64,000 nt of DNA from a virus (IMGVR_UViG_3300020185_000014:1-64000); one strand, 5' to 3'. Counted from the first letter of the stretch, positions 15,273 to 24,376 are shown. The notes: generated by a model from the sequence alone, not told the origin. Numbers and translations: made by a program.

Positions 15273-15416
15273 ATGAACGAGAATGAACTAGAAATTTTTA
15301 TATCTGTACGAGTTGACCAGTTAATCAAAGATGGATATATCGACCCTACGCGGCGAGAAGAAATCGAGAAAAAGATGTTCGAGGCAAAAAAAAAGGAGAC
15401 CGAAGTCTCCTTTTAA
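15273..15416 (+). CDS. Possible 47-aa protein on the + strand
   Basis: The only + strand reading frame that is not a shadow of a minus-strand gene. It occupies the unusually long gap between the gp3-like gene and gp23. From ATG 15273 it reads MNENELEIFISVRVDQLIKD and goes on with a charged helical region (REEIEKKMFEAKKKE). The composition is protein-like, but no ribosome site precedes the ATG. The frame overlaps the gp23 terminator hairpin, and a small hairpin with T-tract (15421-15441) follows its stop. A chance ORF is possible. Confidence 0.35.
   Translation: MNENELEIFISVRVDQLIKDGYIDPTRREEIEKKMFEAKKKETEVSF
15386..15414 (-). terminator. UUCG-tetraloop terminator after gp23
   Basis: On the minus strand GGAGAC, TTCG, GTCTCC is followed by nine T residues. 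A C(UUCG)G tetraloop on a 6-bp stem plus U-tract is a classic strong intrinsic terminator, common after T4 genes. The flanking A and T runs make it partly bidirectional. Confidence 0.88.
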
Positions 15417-15420
15417 AATG

Positions 15421-15441
15421 ATCTCTAAGAGATTCTTTTTT
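15421..15441 (+). terminator. Small hairpin with T-tract, + strand
   Basis: ATCTC, TAA, GAGAT followed by TCTTTTTTATT reads as a weak terminator for + strand transcription immediately after the possible 47-aa gene. The stem is only 5 bp. Confidence 0.3.
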
Positions 15442-15454
15442 ATTATTACAGATA

Positions 15455-16807
15455 TTAGGCGAGGATATTGTCCACGCGGAAAATACGGTAATATTGATTG
15501 CTCTTAGCAGCAGCAAGACCATCAGCAGGTGTTTGACCAACGAATGGGTTAGATGCCATACCATAACGAGTCTTGAACCCGATACGTGGTTGGAAGTCAT
15601 CTTCGCCAACCGCACGTACCATCTGAAGAGGAACGTATGGGCAGTAGAAAACACCAGCGTCATATGGGTTTGTACCCTTATAACCAACAGTTACATAATC
15701 AGCAACTGCATATGGGTCGATATAGACGCGAGTACGACCATTCAGAACACCAGCAAAGGTGTTACCTGTATCGTCTACTGACAAGTTAGCAGAGATAGCA
15801 GGTGCATAGTCGAGCATACCAGAAGCAACAAGAGCAGTAGCAACATCTGAAGAACAGATGATTACGTTACCCTTACCGCGACGAGTTTCTTTAGCAATAA
15901 CGTTTGCTTCGCGCTCTAATTGAACTAACAGACCCTTGAACTTCTCAACAGACCAACGACCGTCAGCATCAGTTGAAAGGTCAAAAATACCTTTAGTTTG
16001 GATACCCTGTTGCAAACAACCTGTCTTAGCTTGACCGTTAATAGTACGGACAACTTCTCGGTTAATTTCAGCGAGGATTTCAGTTGACAAGATGTTTGCC
16101 AATTCTGTTTCAGCGTCAAGACCGTGGATCGCGCGCAAGTCTTGTGCGAGTTCCAAAGAGTATTCGGCTTTCAGGGCACGTGAACGAGCAGTAACAGTTG
16201 CCTTCTCGATTGTGAAACCCATTTCTGCGAAAGCAGAACCAACGCCCAAGTTTTCAGCGTCAGCAGTAGGCATGCCTTGAGTTGCAGGGGGCGTACCCAA
16301 ACCTGCAGGTGCAGCGCGGTCATCGTCAATAGATGAGTCAGTGTTTGCATCAGCAACACCAGACAGACCTGAAGGACCACCAGTTTGTGACAAAGAAGAG
16401 TCGCCAGAAAACGGTGACATAGGCTCTTGAAACAACGCTTCGTCGCCAGTAGTGGCACCGCCGCGAGTTGTCTTGTATCGTGACTTCATAGCGAAGATCA
16501 GACCAGTCGGTCCAGTCATCGGTTGAACGCCACACAAGTCATATGCCATCAGGTTCGGCATAGCGCGACGAACCAAAGCGATCAAGACTGGATCCCAGTT
16601 CGCGCCGCCAGGACCACCAGTCACTGCTGCGTTAGTGTTTGTTGGTGCTTCGACGAGCATTTCGTTCTGCTCGCGGAAAGCGATTTCTTGGTTTTCTAAA
16701 ACGGCAGCAGTAACTGCTCGTCGGTGATGATCGGTGATCTTGCCTGCTGATTCTTCATTCAGAACAGGAGACCATTTCTCAATCAGTTTATCGTAAGAAA
16801 TTTGCAT
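15455..16807 (-). CDS. 23: Major capsid protein gp23
   Basis: Forms the capsid hexamers. The 450-aa precursor has the gp23 plan: an N-terminal scaffold-associated region (IEKWSPVLNE), a cleavage site for the gp21 protease at LVE|A (after residue 53, L/I-x-E consensus), then GGANWDPVLIALVRRAMPNL and GPTGLIFAMKSRY of the HK97-like core, and a C-terminal FKTRYGMASNPF segment. It is preceded at 3 bases by gene 22 and followed by a strong terminator, as expected for the most abundant virion protein. Confidence 0.97.
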   Translation of the reverse strand: MQISYDKLIEKWSPVLNEESAGKITDHHRRAVTAAVLENQEIAFREQNEMLVEAPTNTNAAVTGGPGGANWDPVLIALVRRAMPNLMAYDLCGVQPMTGPTGLIFAMKSRYKTTRGGATTGDEALFQEPMSPFSGDSSLSQTGGPSGLSGVADANTDSSIDDDRAAPAGLGTPPATQGMPTADAENLGVGSAFAEMGFTIEKATVTARSRALKAEYSLELAQDLRAIHGLDAETELANILSTEILAEINREVVRTINGQAKTGCLQQGIQTKGIFDLSTDADGRWSVEKFKGLLVQLEREANVIAKETRRGKGNVIICSSDVATALVASGMLDYAPAISANLSVDDTGNTFAGVLNGRTRVYIDPYAVADYVTVGYKGTNPYDAGVFYCPYVPLQMVRAVGEDDFQPRIGFKTRYGMASNPFVGQTPADGLAAAKSNQYYRIFRVDNILA

Positions 16808-16810
16808 TTT

Positions 16811-17857
16811 TTACTCCTTAGTGGATTTCTTAATTGCTTGAAGATACCTGGCCATTGCAGTGTTATCTGCTACAACAGGCGCTTCCCAATCTTCTTCGAT
16901 TTCTTCTACATCAGATGAAGTTTTCTTAGAGAAGTATGCTTCTTTGACAGTTTTAACTTTCAAGGAAAACGATGCTTCGTCTTCGAACTCTAATGTGGAT
17001 ACGAGAGATTCTAATTTTTCGATTTCTGTATCTGCGAGATCACGTGAGGATTCGCGAATTACCGCTTCCCTCAGTGCACTTTCGAGTTTAACAGAAAGTT
17101 CGATTGCTGATTCAGTTTGAGCGTTGAGTTTTGATTCCAACTCTTCAACTTGCTCAGCGAGTTCGTCAACTAGGTCTACTTTGGATTCAGGAACCTCAAT
17201 ATAAGATTCTTCGAACAGGTTGCGCAGACTTGACATGAAATCTTCAGCGATTTCAGTTCGAAGTCCAGTTGTGATACCAACCTTGTTTTCTTCCATCCAT
17301 GTTTCAACAACATAGTTAAGATAGTTATCAACCTTTTCAACGAGATCATCACGAGTAACTTGGATTTCTTCGTCGAGTTTAGTTTGATATTCATTCTCTA
17401 AACGCTCTACTTCTGCAGAAACTTTAGAACGAATTGCGGTTTCAAAGATCACGGCAGTTTTTGCTTTGAATTCATCAGAAAGCGTCGCTTCTGATTCAAC
17501 AAGAGCACTGAGGTCATCAGAAAAATCGTATGACGTTTCTGGTAGTTCAACTACTTCTTCGTCTGCAATATCTCCGAGTTCTTCAGACATTTTAGCATAT
17601 GCGGCAGTCAGTTGGTCTTTCTTCATTCCAGACAACTTTGTGTACATAGCATTAATGAATGCTGCTTTGGTCTTTGGCATTGGATCGGCTGCTTTTAAGT
17701 TATCCCCTTTACGAGCGGGAGCACGTTTTGTGCCGTCTTCTGCCTTTTCAACAGATGCAATTGATTGTGCTTCTGCGTTTTTCATGTCGTGAGTTTGTTC
17801 TTCCTCGAGTTCGATGTCCTCATCAGGAAGATCAACACTCATGTTTTCTTCAGTCAT
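16811..17857 (-). CDS. 22: Prohead core scaffold protein gp22
   Basis: Main internal scaffold of the prohead, digested by gp21 during maturation. The 348-aa product is very acidic and almost entirely predicted helix/coiled coil (for example LVDELAEQVEELESKLNAQ), with several L/I/V-x-E sites for the protease. It is longer than T4 gp22 (269 aa). Identity rests on composition plus position between 21 and 23. Confidence 0.88.
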   Translation of the reverse strand: MTEENMSVDLPDEDIELEEEQTHDMKNAEAQSIASVEKAEDGTKRAPARKGDNLKAADPMPKTKAAFINAMYTKLSGMKKDQLTAAYAKMSEELGDIADEEVVELPETSYDFSDDLSALVESEATLSDEFKAKTAVIFETAIRSKVSAEVERLENEYQTKLDEEIQVTRDDLVEKVDNYLNYVVETWMEENKVGITTGLRTEIAEDFMSSLRNLFEESYIEVPESKVDLVDELAEQVEELESKLNAQTESAIELSVKLESALREAVIRESSRDLADTEIEKLESLVSTLEFEDEASFSLKVKTVKEAYFSKKTSSDVEEIEEDWEAPVVADNTAMARYLQAIKKSTKE

Positions 17858-17860
17858 GTC

Positions 17861-18529
17861 TTACTCCTTTAAATTTGAAGATTTGAGCAACGAGAGGAAA
17901 TTTTTAAACTCACGAACCTGCGTCTCATATAGAGCAGCACGCGGAGCTTTTTTAATTTCTGTCTCCATTTCTTCAATCACTTGAGGTTCAATAATGCCAT
18001 TATTCCAAACCCATTCGACGCCTTCCATTATCCCATTAACGAATGCTGCTGGCGCTGACGGATCTTGTACAATATCAACTGTATTAAGAATAAAATCGTC
18101 TTTGACGACCATGTAACCATTACGACTCTCAAGACTACCCATACCACGAGTTGAAACACCTAGTTTGACTCCCCCATCAAGAAGACCTTTAACAATCTTG
18201 CCATTCGGAGTATCTAATATAGATGCTTTTCCAATAACATCATTACCTTCCCATTGGAGGGCAGTGATGAGATGTGAAACTTTGTCTAGATTTACTGACG
18301 GACCTTCGGGGTGATTTAATTCACCCACTGCCCTTTTTGTTTTAACTTGGGTTTGAACGTATTGTTCAACTGCTTTTTCCATGATGGGGCGCGGATAGAT
18401 TCGACCGTTGCGGTTCTTCTGTTCCGCTTGCGCGAAAACGCCTTCGATGGCATAGGATTTACCGCCACCTTCTTTTGCTTCTGTAATCACTTCAAGATCT
18501 TGATCCTGATATTCAGCAATTAATTTCAT
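17861..18529 (-). CDS. 21: Prohead maturation protease gp21
   Basis: Serine protease that processes gp23, gp22 and other head precursors. In the 222-aa product the catalytic His lies in GELNHPEG (H73) and the Ser in GVSTRGMGS (S126), the typical pair of the gp21/herpes-type prohead proteases; D156 in IVQDPSAP is also conserved. The start overlaps the end of the upstream 74-aa gene by 4 bases (ATGA). Confidence 0.94.
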   Translation of the reverse strand: MKLIAEYQDQDLEVITEAKEGGGKSYAIEGVFAQAEQKNRNGRIYPRPIMEKAVEQYVQTQVKTKRAVGELNHPEGPSVNLDKVSHLITALQWEGNDVIGKASILDTPNGKIVKGLLDGGVKLGVSTRGMGSLESRNGYMVVKDDFILNTVDIVQDPSAPAAFVNGIMEGVEWVWNNGIIEPQVIEEMETEIKKAPRAALYETQVREFKNFLSLLKSSNLKE

Positions 18530-18750
18530 CCACGCATTCCTCTTAATTCTTTAGCAAATTGCGTTCCGACCTTTTCCGCTTCTTTCTGCGAAGGATACGA
18601 ATCCAATTTTTCGCCATCAATAAAAACAGTAAATTTTGATCCTGTCTTATAAATCTTTAAATCGGCGCCAGCAATCTTCTTGTTGAAGATGTGCTTGTTC
18701 GCCGGAATCTTGTCTTTTCTTTTTTGTCTAATTTCAAATATTGACTTCAT
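18526..18750 (-). CDS. Small basic head-cluster protein (gp68 position)
   Basis: The 74-aa product is basic, with an N-terminal helix (MKSIFEIRQKRKDKIPANK), a strand pair KIYKTGSKFTVFIDGEKLD and a C-terminal helix. In T4 the small prohead-core genes 67 and 68 lie between 20 and 21, and this gene occupies the gene 68 position, though it is half the length of T4 gp68. No ribosome site precedes the ATG; instead a late-promoter box ends 6 bases before it. Confidence 0.6.
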   Translation of the reverse strand: MKSIFEIRQKRKDKIPANKHIFNKKIAGADLKIYKTGSKFTVFIDGEKLDSYPSQKEAEKVGTQFAKELRGMRG

Positions 18751-18756
18751 GACAAT

Positions 18757-18764
18757 TATTTATA
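18757..18764 (-). promoter_or_regulatory. T4-type late promoter box TATAAATA (gp68-like/gp21)
   Basis: Exact TATAAATA ending 6 bases before the ATG at 18750. With T4 spacing the transcript would start about one base before this ATG, leaving no leader, so the message may mainly serve gp21-22-23. Confidence 0.65.
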
Positions 18765-18785
18765 ACAGAAAAAATCTTAAGAAAT

Positions 18786-19055
18786 TTACTCTGTTTCCTC
18801 GCCTGAAACTTCGAGTTCATCAGCAAATTCTTCTTCGCCTTCTTCGGCATTATTGAAGATATTGTTTGCTAACCCAATTCTTGTTTGGTCCAGCGCAATT
18901 TGCACCCTATCGTCAAGCAGGTCTTTGAACTGATTTTCGGCGGCGGAATACTCTTTAGATGAGACAGAATTGAGAAAATCGTGAATTCCTTGATTCTCTA
19001 ATTCGGGGGAAGGTGTTTCTTGATTTTCGATATCACTTGTTTCAAATTCTGACAT
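18786..19055 (-). CDS. 67: Prohead core protein gp67-like
   Basis: Small acidic scaffold component. The 89-aa product contains DFLNSVSSKEYSAAENQF, then DDRVQIALDQTRIGLANNIF, and a glutamate-rich tail. It matches the layout of T4 gp67 (80 aa: short helical repeat unit, a 'KIALARNF' segment, acidic tail). Its location upstream of 68/21 agrees. GAGGA precedes the ATG. Confidence 0.75.
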   Translation of the reverse strand: MSEFETSDIENQETPSPELENQGIHDFLNSVSSKEYSAAENQFKDLLDDRVQIALDQTRIGLANNIFNNAEEGEEEFADELEVSGEETE

Positions 19056-19095
19056 ATTATAATCCTCATATTAAAAAAAATAATTTAAAACCATA

Positions 19096-19115
19096 CGGGG
19101 GGAAAGGTCCCCCCG
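19096..19115 (-). terminator. GC-rich hairpin terminator upstream of gp67
   Basis: 8-bp stem CGGGGGGA / TCCCCCCG with a 4-base loop, followed on the minus strand by GG, TTTT, AAATTA and eight T residues. It ends the transcript of the repeat protein just upstream. A second stem (TCTAAGG 19133-19139 with CCTTAGA 19149-19155) lies between the stop and this hairpin. Confidence 0.82.
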
Positions 19116-19172
19116 ATGGAAATTACCACTTCTCTAAGGTTATATATGCCTTAGATAATTACTGTATATTGC

Positions 19173-20945
19173 TTATACAGATACTTGATGACGAACAACC
19201 TTATAAGAAGGTTGTTCAGCACTTTCTGCGACAGCAGAAAGTTCTACAACAGATCCACTAATAGCAGCAGAGAATGTTGCGAGTACGCCATTAGACTTAA
19301 TCACACCAAACTCAGTAGTCATAGCAGTTGAGCTACCATCATGCAATACCAAGATCTCAGAAGTCTGGTACTTATTACCAGAAGAGACCTGAATTGTGAA
19401 TCGAGCAGAACGCCAGTCCGCGATCGCGAATGACGAAATCACCTGAGTTGCTCCTGCAGATCCAGCAGCAGGGGTAGCGCTAGTGTCAATCAAAGCGACG
19501 TCGTCAATCTTAACAGAACTGAATTGAACGTCGTCAGTTGTTGCTACTGCCTGGCCGATTGCAATTACACCAGTTGCTGGAGTATATGTTACGCCAGTAC
19601 CAGCAGAAATAGCATTTTTAGCATCAGAGTCTGCGCGCGATGCAGTATAGTACAACTTATCGCCTTCAGCGAGGTCAGTTGTTGACATAGTACCAAAGTC
19701 TGAATCAAAGCGTACTGTCTGATAGAACAACTTATCGCCTTCAGCGAGGTCAGTTGTTGACATAGTACCAAAGTCTGAGTCAAAGCGTACTGTTTGGTAG
19801 AACAACTTATCGCCTTCGGCGAGGTCGGTTGTTGACATAGTACCAAAATCGCTATCGAAGCGTACTGTTGTATAGTACAACTTATCGCCTTCGGCGAGGT
19901 CAGTCGTTGTCTTAAGGGCAAAATCGCTATTGAAGTAAGAAGTTTTGTAATACTTATTCGTCAGACCTTCGGACAAATCGTCTGATGTCTTAGTACCAAA
20001 GTCTGAATCAAAGCGTACTGTCTGATAGAACAACTTATCGCCTTCGGCGAGATCAGTTGTCGACTTATCACCAAAATCGCTATCAAAACGTACTGTTGTA
20101 TAGAACAACTTATCGCCTTCAGCAAGATCAGTCGTCGACATAGTACCAAAGTCTGAGTCGAAACGTACTGTTGTATAGAACAACTTATCGCCTTCAGCAA
20201 GATCAGTTGTCGAGTTATCACCAAAATCGCTATCAAAACGTGCTGTTGTATAGAACAACTTATCGCCTTCGGCGAGATCAGTTGTCGACATAGTACCAAA
20301 GTCTGAATCAAAACGTACTGTTGTGTAGTACAGATTAGTTGAACCTTCAGTAACATCATCAGTTGTATTGGTCAAAGAACCAAAAGTCAACGCGCCTGTT
20401 ACTTCCATAGCAGCAGACATAGTAACGTTCTGCGATGAGTCACCAGCAATAGAGATATTACCTTGACCATCTGCGACGATTAACTGATTGTCTTTTCCAA
20501 CAATCGTTGATCCGCTAGCACGACCAATAATCGTGTTTGAACTTTCGCTAGTGAGAGAAGAACCTGCTTCGTCACCGATAATTGTGTTACCAGAACCGGT
20601 GCTTAGGGAAGCAGCGCCAGACTCACCGACTACGACGTTATCTACGCCGGATGAGATTGAAGCCAATACCCCGTCACCGAGACCAGTATTAGATGAGTTT
20701 GTTAAACCGAGTAAGAATGTGTCGCTATCATTAGCGGGTGCGAAATTCTGCGAAGCAGAATCCCACTTGATGATCTGGCCATCAGTAATATTACTGATGT
20801 TAACATCAACCATATCGGCAATGCTACCAGTTCCTGCGACGGTTTCCAAACCAACATTTGAAATTTGAATCTGAGCGAGCGAATCGAATGCGAGTACGCT
20901 TCCAATTCTAAGACCGCCTAGAATTTCGAAATCTTGTTTAGCCAT
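19173..20945 (-). CDS. Repeat-rich virion fibre protein
   Basis: The 590-aa product is built mainly of nine consecutive units of about 25 residues with consensus TVRFDSDFGTMSTTDLAEG followed by DKLFY, flanked by degenerate copies. Such units form trimeric fibre shafts in many phages. Before them is a YadA-head-like stretch (NTIIGDEAG, NTIIGRASG). The C-terminal about 85 residues (RSARFTIQVSS ... LVLHDGSS ... YKVVRHQ) are shared with the neighbouring collagen-like protein. N-terminal anchor MAKQDFEILGGLRIG. AAGGA precedes the ATG. Probably a head-associated fibre given its place between 67 and 20. Confidence 0.75.
   Translation of the reverse strand: MAKQDFEILGGLRIGSVLAFDSLAQIQISNVGLETVAGTGSIADMVDVNISNITDGQIIKWDSASQNFAPANDSDTFLLGLTNSSNTGLGDGVLASISSGVDNVVVGESGAASLSTGSGNTIIGDEAGSSLTSESSNTIIGRASGSTIVGKDNQLIVADGQGNISIAGDSSQNVTMSAAMEVTGALTFGSLTNTTDDVTEGSTNLYYTTVRFDSDFGTMSTTDLAEGDKLFYTTARFDSDFGDNSTTDLAEGDKLFYTTVRFDSDFGTMSTTDLAEGDKLFYTTVRFDSDFGDKSTTDLAEGDKLFYQTVRFDSDFGTKTSDDLSEGLTNKYYKTSYFNSDFALKTTTDLAEGDKLYYTTVRFDSDFGTMSTTDLAEGDKLFYQTVRFDSDFGTMSTTDLAEGDKLFYQTVRFDSDFGTMSTTDLAEGDKLYYTASRADSDAKNAISAGTGVTYTPATGVIAIGQAVATTDDVQFSSVKIDDVALIDTSATPAAGSAGATQVISSFAIADWRSARFTIQVSSGNKYQTSEILVLHDGSSTAMTTEFGVIKSNGVLATFSAAISGSVVELSAVAESAEQPSYKVVRHQVSV
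19640..20345 (-). repeat. 75-base tandem repeats in the fibre gene
   Basis: About nine imperfect copies of a 75-base unit encode the 25-residue shaft repeats. Several units are nearly identical at the DNA level (the GACATAGTACCAAAGTCTGA stretch recurs), which points to recent unit duplication. Confidence 0.85.
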
Positions 20946-20990
20946 TAAAGGATTCCTTTTGTGTGTTTATGGATTATTACTATAGTATTT

Positions 20991-22661
20991 TCAGGACTTG
21001 ATGGAAGACCGCAATACTTTATATACCATATGGTCCGAGGAACTTGGCGTTGTCAATAGTCTAACATCGTTATTATTTATATCAGACGAGAAATTGGCAA
21101 GGTTTGTGTCGGCGGTAGATAATACGCCATAAACAGTTATGAAAGGATTTGCGCTGTCGTGTAACAATAACACTTCAGCAGATTCATGAGTATTGTTAAC
21201 AGTATCATGAATTTGAATAGTAAACTTTGCTGTTCTATAACTAATATTGAACGAATCAATGGGAACAGTATCCACCGAATTCGTTTCTGTGATTGTTAAT
21301 GACGATAGGTTGACTTCTGCATTAGCGCCAATGTATAATGAGTTTGCGCTATCCATATGGATTTTTGTATTACCTTCGCCGTCAGATACAACAACCTGAT
21401 TGCTTAAACCTTCGATCGCTGATCCGTCGCCAGCGCCGATTAGTACATTATAATTGCCGCTAATTAAAGCGTTACCCGCGCCAGCACCAATGACAGTATT
21501 GCCGACTGCGTCTTCAGATATTTTAAGTGCTTCGAACCCGATCGCAGTATTATGCGTTCCCGAAACATTTGTGTCTAGGGCGTCGAGTCCAACTGCAGTG
21601 TTAGTCGTGAACCCGCCTAGACCGTGGGAAAGGATTGTTTCGTTATTAATTAAGAACCCGCCGGTGGGTGTTGTAGCGTTGAACCCGTTGGTCGCGTTAA
21701 ACGTATCACCTTGAAAAGTTTCGGATGAAATAATCCCGCCGGTTGATATAACGCTGAGAATATAATTAGAGTCGATCAATCCAAAAAGTTGAGCAGAATC
21801 GATTGTACCTTCGCCGCCCAACAGGTTCGCCGGAGATAAAACGAATTTATTTTTTACCGAACTAAATGCTAAAACATCACCGTCGTTTGCTTTCGAAAGC
21901 GGAGCATATTCAACGTCAGCGTTATCTAATAATTTATATGACCCGCCGCCGCTAGTACCTGCTCCGCCAGATCGCGCTGATATTCTTGATAGTCTTTGAT
22001 CTATTCTTCGATTAATTTCGTCTTGGTGATTTTTAACTTCTGTTTGGAAATCTTTACGAAGTTCTTCAAACTTTGGCGTAACGTCAGGCGCTGATTCCCC
22101 AGCAACTCCAGGGTCGCCCTTTTCGCCTTTCTCACCCTGAGTCCCGCGCTCTCCCAAGTCTCCTTTGGGTCCGGTCGCTCCTGTATCACCTTTTTCTCCT
22201 TTCTCGCCGACTGCGCCTTGAAGTCCAGGAAACCCTTGCGGACCTTCTGGACCAATTCCGCCTTGCGGACCTTCAATACCTTGTATACCGATCGGACCGG
22301 TATCGCCCTTTGGACCGATCGGACCAATTCCACCGATCTCGCCTTTAAGACCGATTGGACCAGCCGGACCTGTTAACCCGATGTCTCCCGTTTCGCCTTT
22401 CTCGCCCTTCTCACCTTTAGGACCACGCCTCCCTTCTAAACCAGTTTCGCCGCGATCGCCCTTAGAACCTTTTTGCCCATCCGGACCTTGCTTGCCTTGA
22501 AAGTGATGCTTTGTTGCTGACCGAACTTCCTTTGCTATGAAGTCGAGTTCTTCGGCAAGAGACAAAGTGCGTTGATCGATTTTTCCTTCCAATCGATCCA
22601 ACTCGTTCTTGGTGAACGCAATGTTAAATGCCGCAACAGCTGAGGGTTTAATCTTAGACAT
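20991..22661 (-). CDS. Collagen-like virion fibre protein
   Basis: The 556-aa product has about 44 Gly-X-Y triplets (residues about 58-190; for example GPKGEKGEKGETG), predicted to form a trimeric collagen helix. This is followed by a coiled segment, a YadA-like part (NTAIGFEALK, NTVIGAGAG) and a C-terminal domain shared with the next gene downstream (TAKFTIQIHD ... VLLLHDSA ... YKVLRS). The N-terminus is a short helical anchor. The gene shares one base with the portal gene end, so it is coupled to gene 20 and likely decorates the head. Confidence 0.8.
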   Translation of the reverse strand: MSKIKPSAVAAFNIAFTKNELDRLEGKIDQRTLSLAEELDFIAKEVRSATKHHFQGKQGPDGQKGSKGDRGETGLEGRRGPKGEKGEKGETGDIGLTGPAGPIGLKGEIGGIGPIGPKGDTGPIGIQGIEGPQGGIGPEGPQGFPGLQGAVGEKGEKGDTGATGPKGDLGERGTQGEKGEKGDPGVAGESAPDVTPKFEELRKDFQTEVKNHQDEINRRIDQRLSRISARSGGAGTSGGGSYKLLDNADVEYAPLSKANDGDVLAFSSVKNKFVLSPANLLGGEGTIDSAQLFGLIDSNYILSVISTGGIISSETFQGDTFNATNGFNATTPTGGFLINNETILSHGLGGFTTNTAVGLDALDTNVSGTHNTAIGFEALKISEDAVGNTVIGAGAGNALISGNYNVLIGAGDGSAIEGLSNQVVVSDGEGNTKIHMDSANSLYIGANAEVNLSSLTITETNSVDTVPIDSFNISYRTAKFTIQIHDTVNNTHESAEVLLLHDSANPFITVYGVLSTADTNLANFSSDINNNDVRLLTTPSSSDHMVYKVLRSSIKS

Positions 22662-24376
22662 TAATCAGAAACCGCGTTATTAAAATATTTGGTTGCTTCG
22701 GCGAACAAGTCTTCTGATTTAGATTCTTTGTCCGTATTGTCCGTTAAGTACCTGGACATTGATTCTATTAGTTCGTCTTCAGAGTGAATGGTTTCGTCTT
22801 CTTTACCTGATGTTGTGGGCATCGGAAGTCTTAATACTTCTGCCACATTTGGTTCCGGTTTCTTTTCGGGCGGTTCTGAATCTGTAGGTTCTTCGCCAGC
22901 AATTTCTTTATCTAGGGTCTTTACTTCTTCGTCGTTGAGTCGTAGAACGTTCTTCAAGATCCATTCTCGAGAGAAGAACTCGCCGACAAACGGTTGCGCT
23001 TCAGACAATAAATTAATTCTTTCGCGCATTAATTCCGCTTCTTTCAATTCAGTGAAGTGGTTGTCCTTAATGAAATCAACGCTGATATCATTCTTCCACT
23101 GGTCCCAATCTTGTGAAGTAATAATGCCTTTAAGAATTAATTGCTTCTTAAGAATACCGAGAAACATATTCGAAAACCTTTTTCTCAATCGGTCAACGAA
23201 CTTTTGGAATTTAAGTTCGTCTCGTGTGATCTCTGTAGAACGACCAATAGCAAACTGTGATTCTTGTTCTAAACGGTTGACCGGCACATTAAGCGCGCGA
23301 TATAGTCGTTTTTGGAAATAGATGATGTCGTCGATTTGTCCGAGGTTTTCCCCTCCAGGCAACGTTGAAATTTCGGTTCCTTTACCGCCTTCTCTACGCG
23401 GTAACCAAAAGTCTTCAAGCATTGACATAACCTTCCTGTCGTCCTTGAGTTTACCTGTATCGGCATCATAGACTAGTTTATTTCTGTACTTTGTCATGAT
23501 GTTGGTCATGTATTCTTCTGATTTACCTTTCGGCATATTACCAACATCGATGTAGAAAATTCTTCTTTCGGGTGCGCGCGCGAGGCGATAGATGACCAAC
23601 GAGTCTTCCATCATACGCAACTGGTTAATTGGTTTAAGCGCTTTGTGTAAGTGAGACACGACTTTCTTTTTAGTTTCGTCGAGCAAACCCGAACTGACAT
23701 AACTAATCGAGTCAGGAGAAAGTTTAACCCCTGAGTTGGTTGCCCCTGGTTTTTCTTCGAAGATGAAAAACTCTTCTGTCTTGTCGACAATTTTTACGCC
23801 AGTCTTTGGATCTTTTTTGTACTTGACGTTTTTGACTTTACGAATTCTTGACGAATCGATATTTCGTATTTCTTGAATGCCTGCTTTTAGGTTAGACTCG
23901 TTAACTAATAAGTGATGATAACACCTACCGTCAACATACCAAGAACGAAAAATGTCATGTCCGAGTTCGTTGAACTTTAACATAGCGACAATTCGTTCAA
24001 ATTCTTGAGACATTTGACTTTTAATTTTATCTGACGTTTCAACTTTTTCTAGACTGAGTGAAACATTTGATTCTAACTCTGATGCAGTGATACATTCATT
24101 GACGATTTCTTCAATTGCAGTGTCGACTTCAGGGTGCATTGAAACGCCACGGTATTTAATAATTAATTGATGATTGTCCTTCGACCCATCACCGTCCATA
24201 TTAATGTACTGCGCGTAGTGCCCTGCCGCTGAAGTTACATATCCAGCGCCGTCATCATCTGTCGGAGGAACGATCGCTTGTAATTTATTAGAAGCACTTT
24301 CTTCTTTAGATCGTCGTATTTCAAATCCGAACAGTTTTAAAATACCGTTGTCATTTTCTGCCATGTTATTTTCCAA
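22661..24376 (-). CDS. 20: Portal vertex protein gp20
   Basis: Dodecameric portal through which DNA is packaged. The 571-aa product shows the gp20 blocks YRGVSMHPEVDTAIEEIVNE, then RSWYVDGRCYHHLL, RMMEDSLVIYRLARAPERRIFYIDVGNMPK, and LPGGENLGQIDDIIYFQKRL near the crown/stem. T4 gp20 is 524 aa. It is followed by collagen-like and repeat fibre genes not found in T4. Confidence 0.96.
   Translation of the reverse strand: MENNMAENDNGILKLFGFEIRRSKEESASNKLQAIVPPTDDDGAGYVTSAAGHYAQYINMDGDGSKDNHQLIIKYRGVSMHPEVDTAIEEIVNECITASELESNVSLSLEKVETSDKIKSQMSQEFERIVAMLKFNELGHDIFRSWYVDGRCYHHLLVNESNLKAGIQEIRNIDSSRIRKVKNVKYKKDPKTGVKIVDKTEEFFIFEEKPGATNSGVKLSPDSISYVSSGLLDETKKKVVSHLHKALKPINQLRMMEDSLVIYRLARAPERRIFYIDVGNMPKGKSEEYMTNIMTKYRNKLVYDADTGKLKDDRKVMSMLEDFWLPRREGGKGTEISTLPGGENLGQIDDIIYFQKRLYRALNVPVNRLEQESQFAIGRSTEITRDELKFQKFVDRLRKRFSNMFLGILKKQLILKGIITSQDWDQWKNDISVDFIKDNHFTELKEAELMRERINLLSEAQPFVGEFFSREWILKNVLRLNDEEVKTLDKEIAGEEPTDSEPPEKKPEPNVAEVLRLPMPTTSGKEDETIHSEDELIESMSRYLTDNTDKESKSEDLFAEATKYFNNAVSD

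Noticed and set aside
19589-20359. Minus-strand repeat frames other than the 590-aa gene
   Set aside because: Periodic artefacts of the 75-base repeat read in another frame.
22788-23321. 177-codon + strand frame opposite gp20
   Set aside because: Antisense to a clear portal gene, serine-rich, composition typical of a shadow frame.
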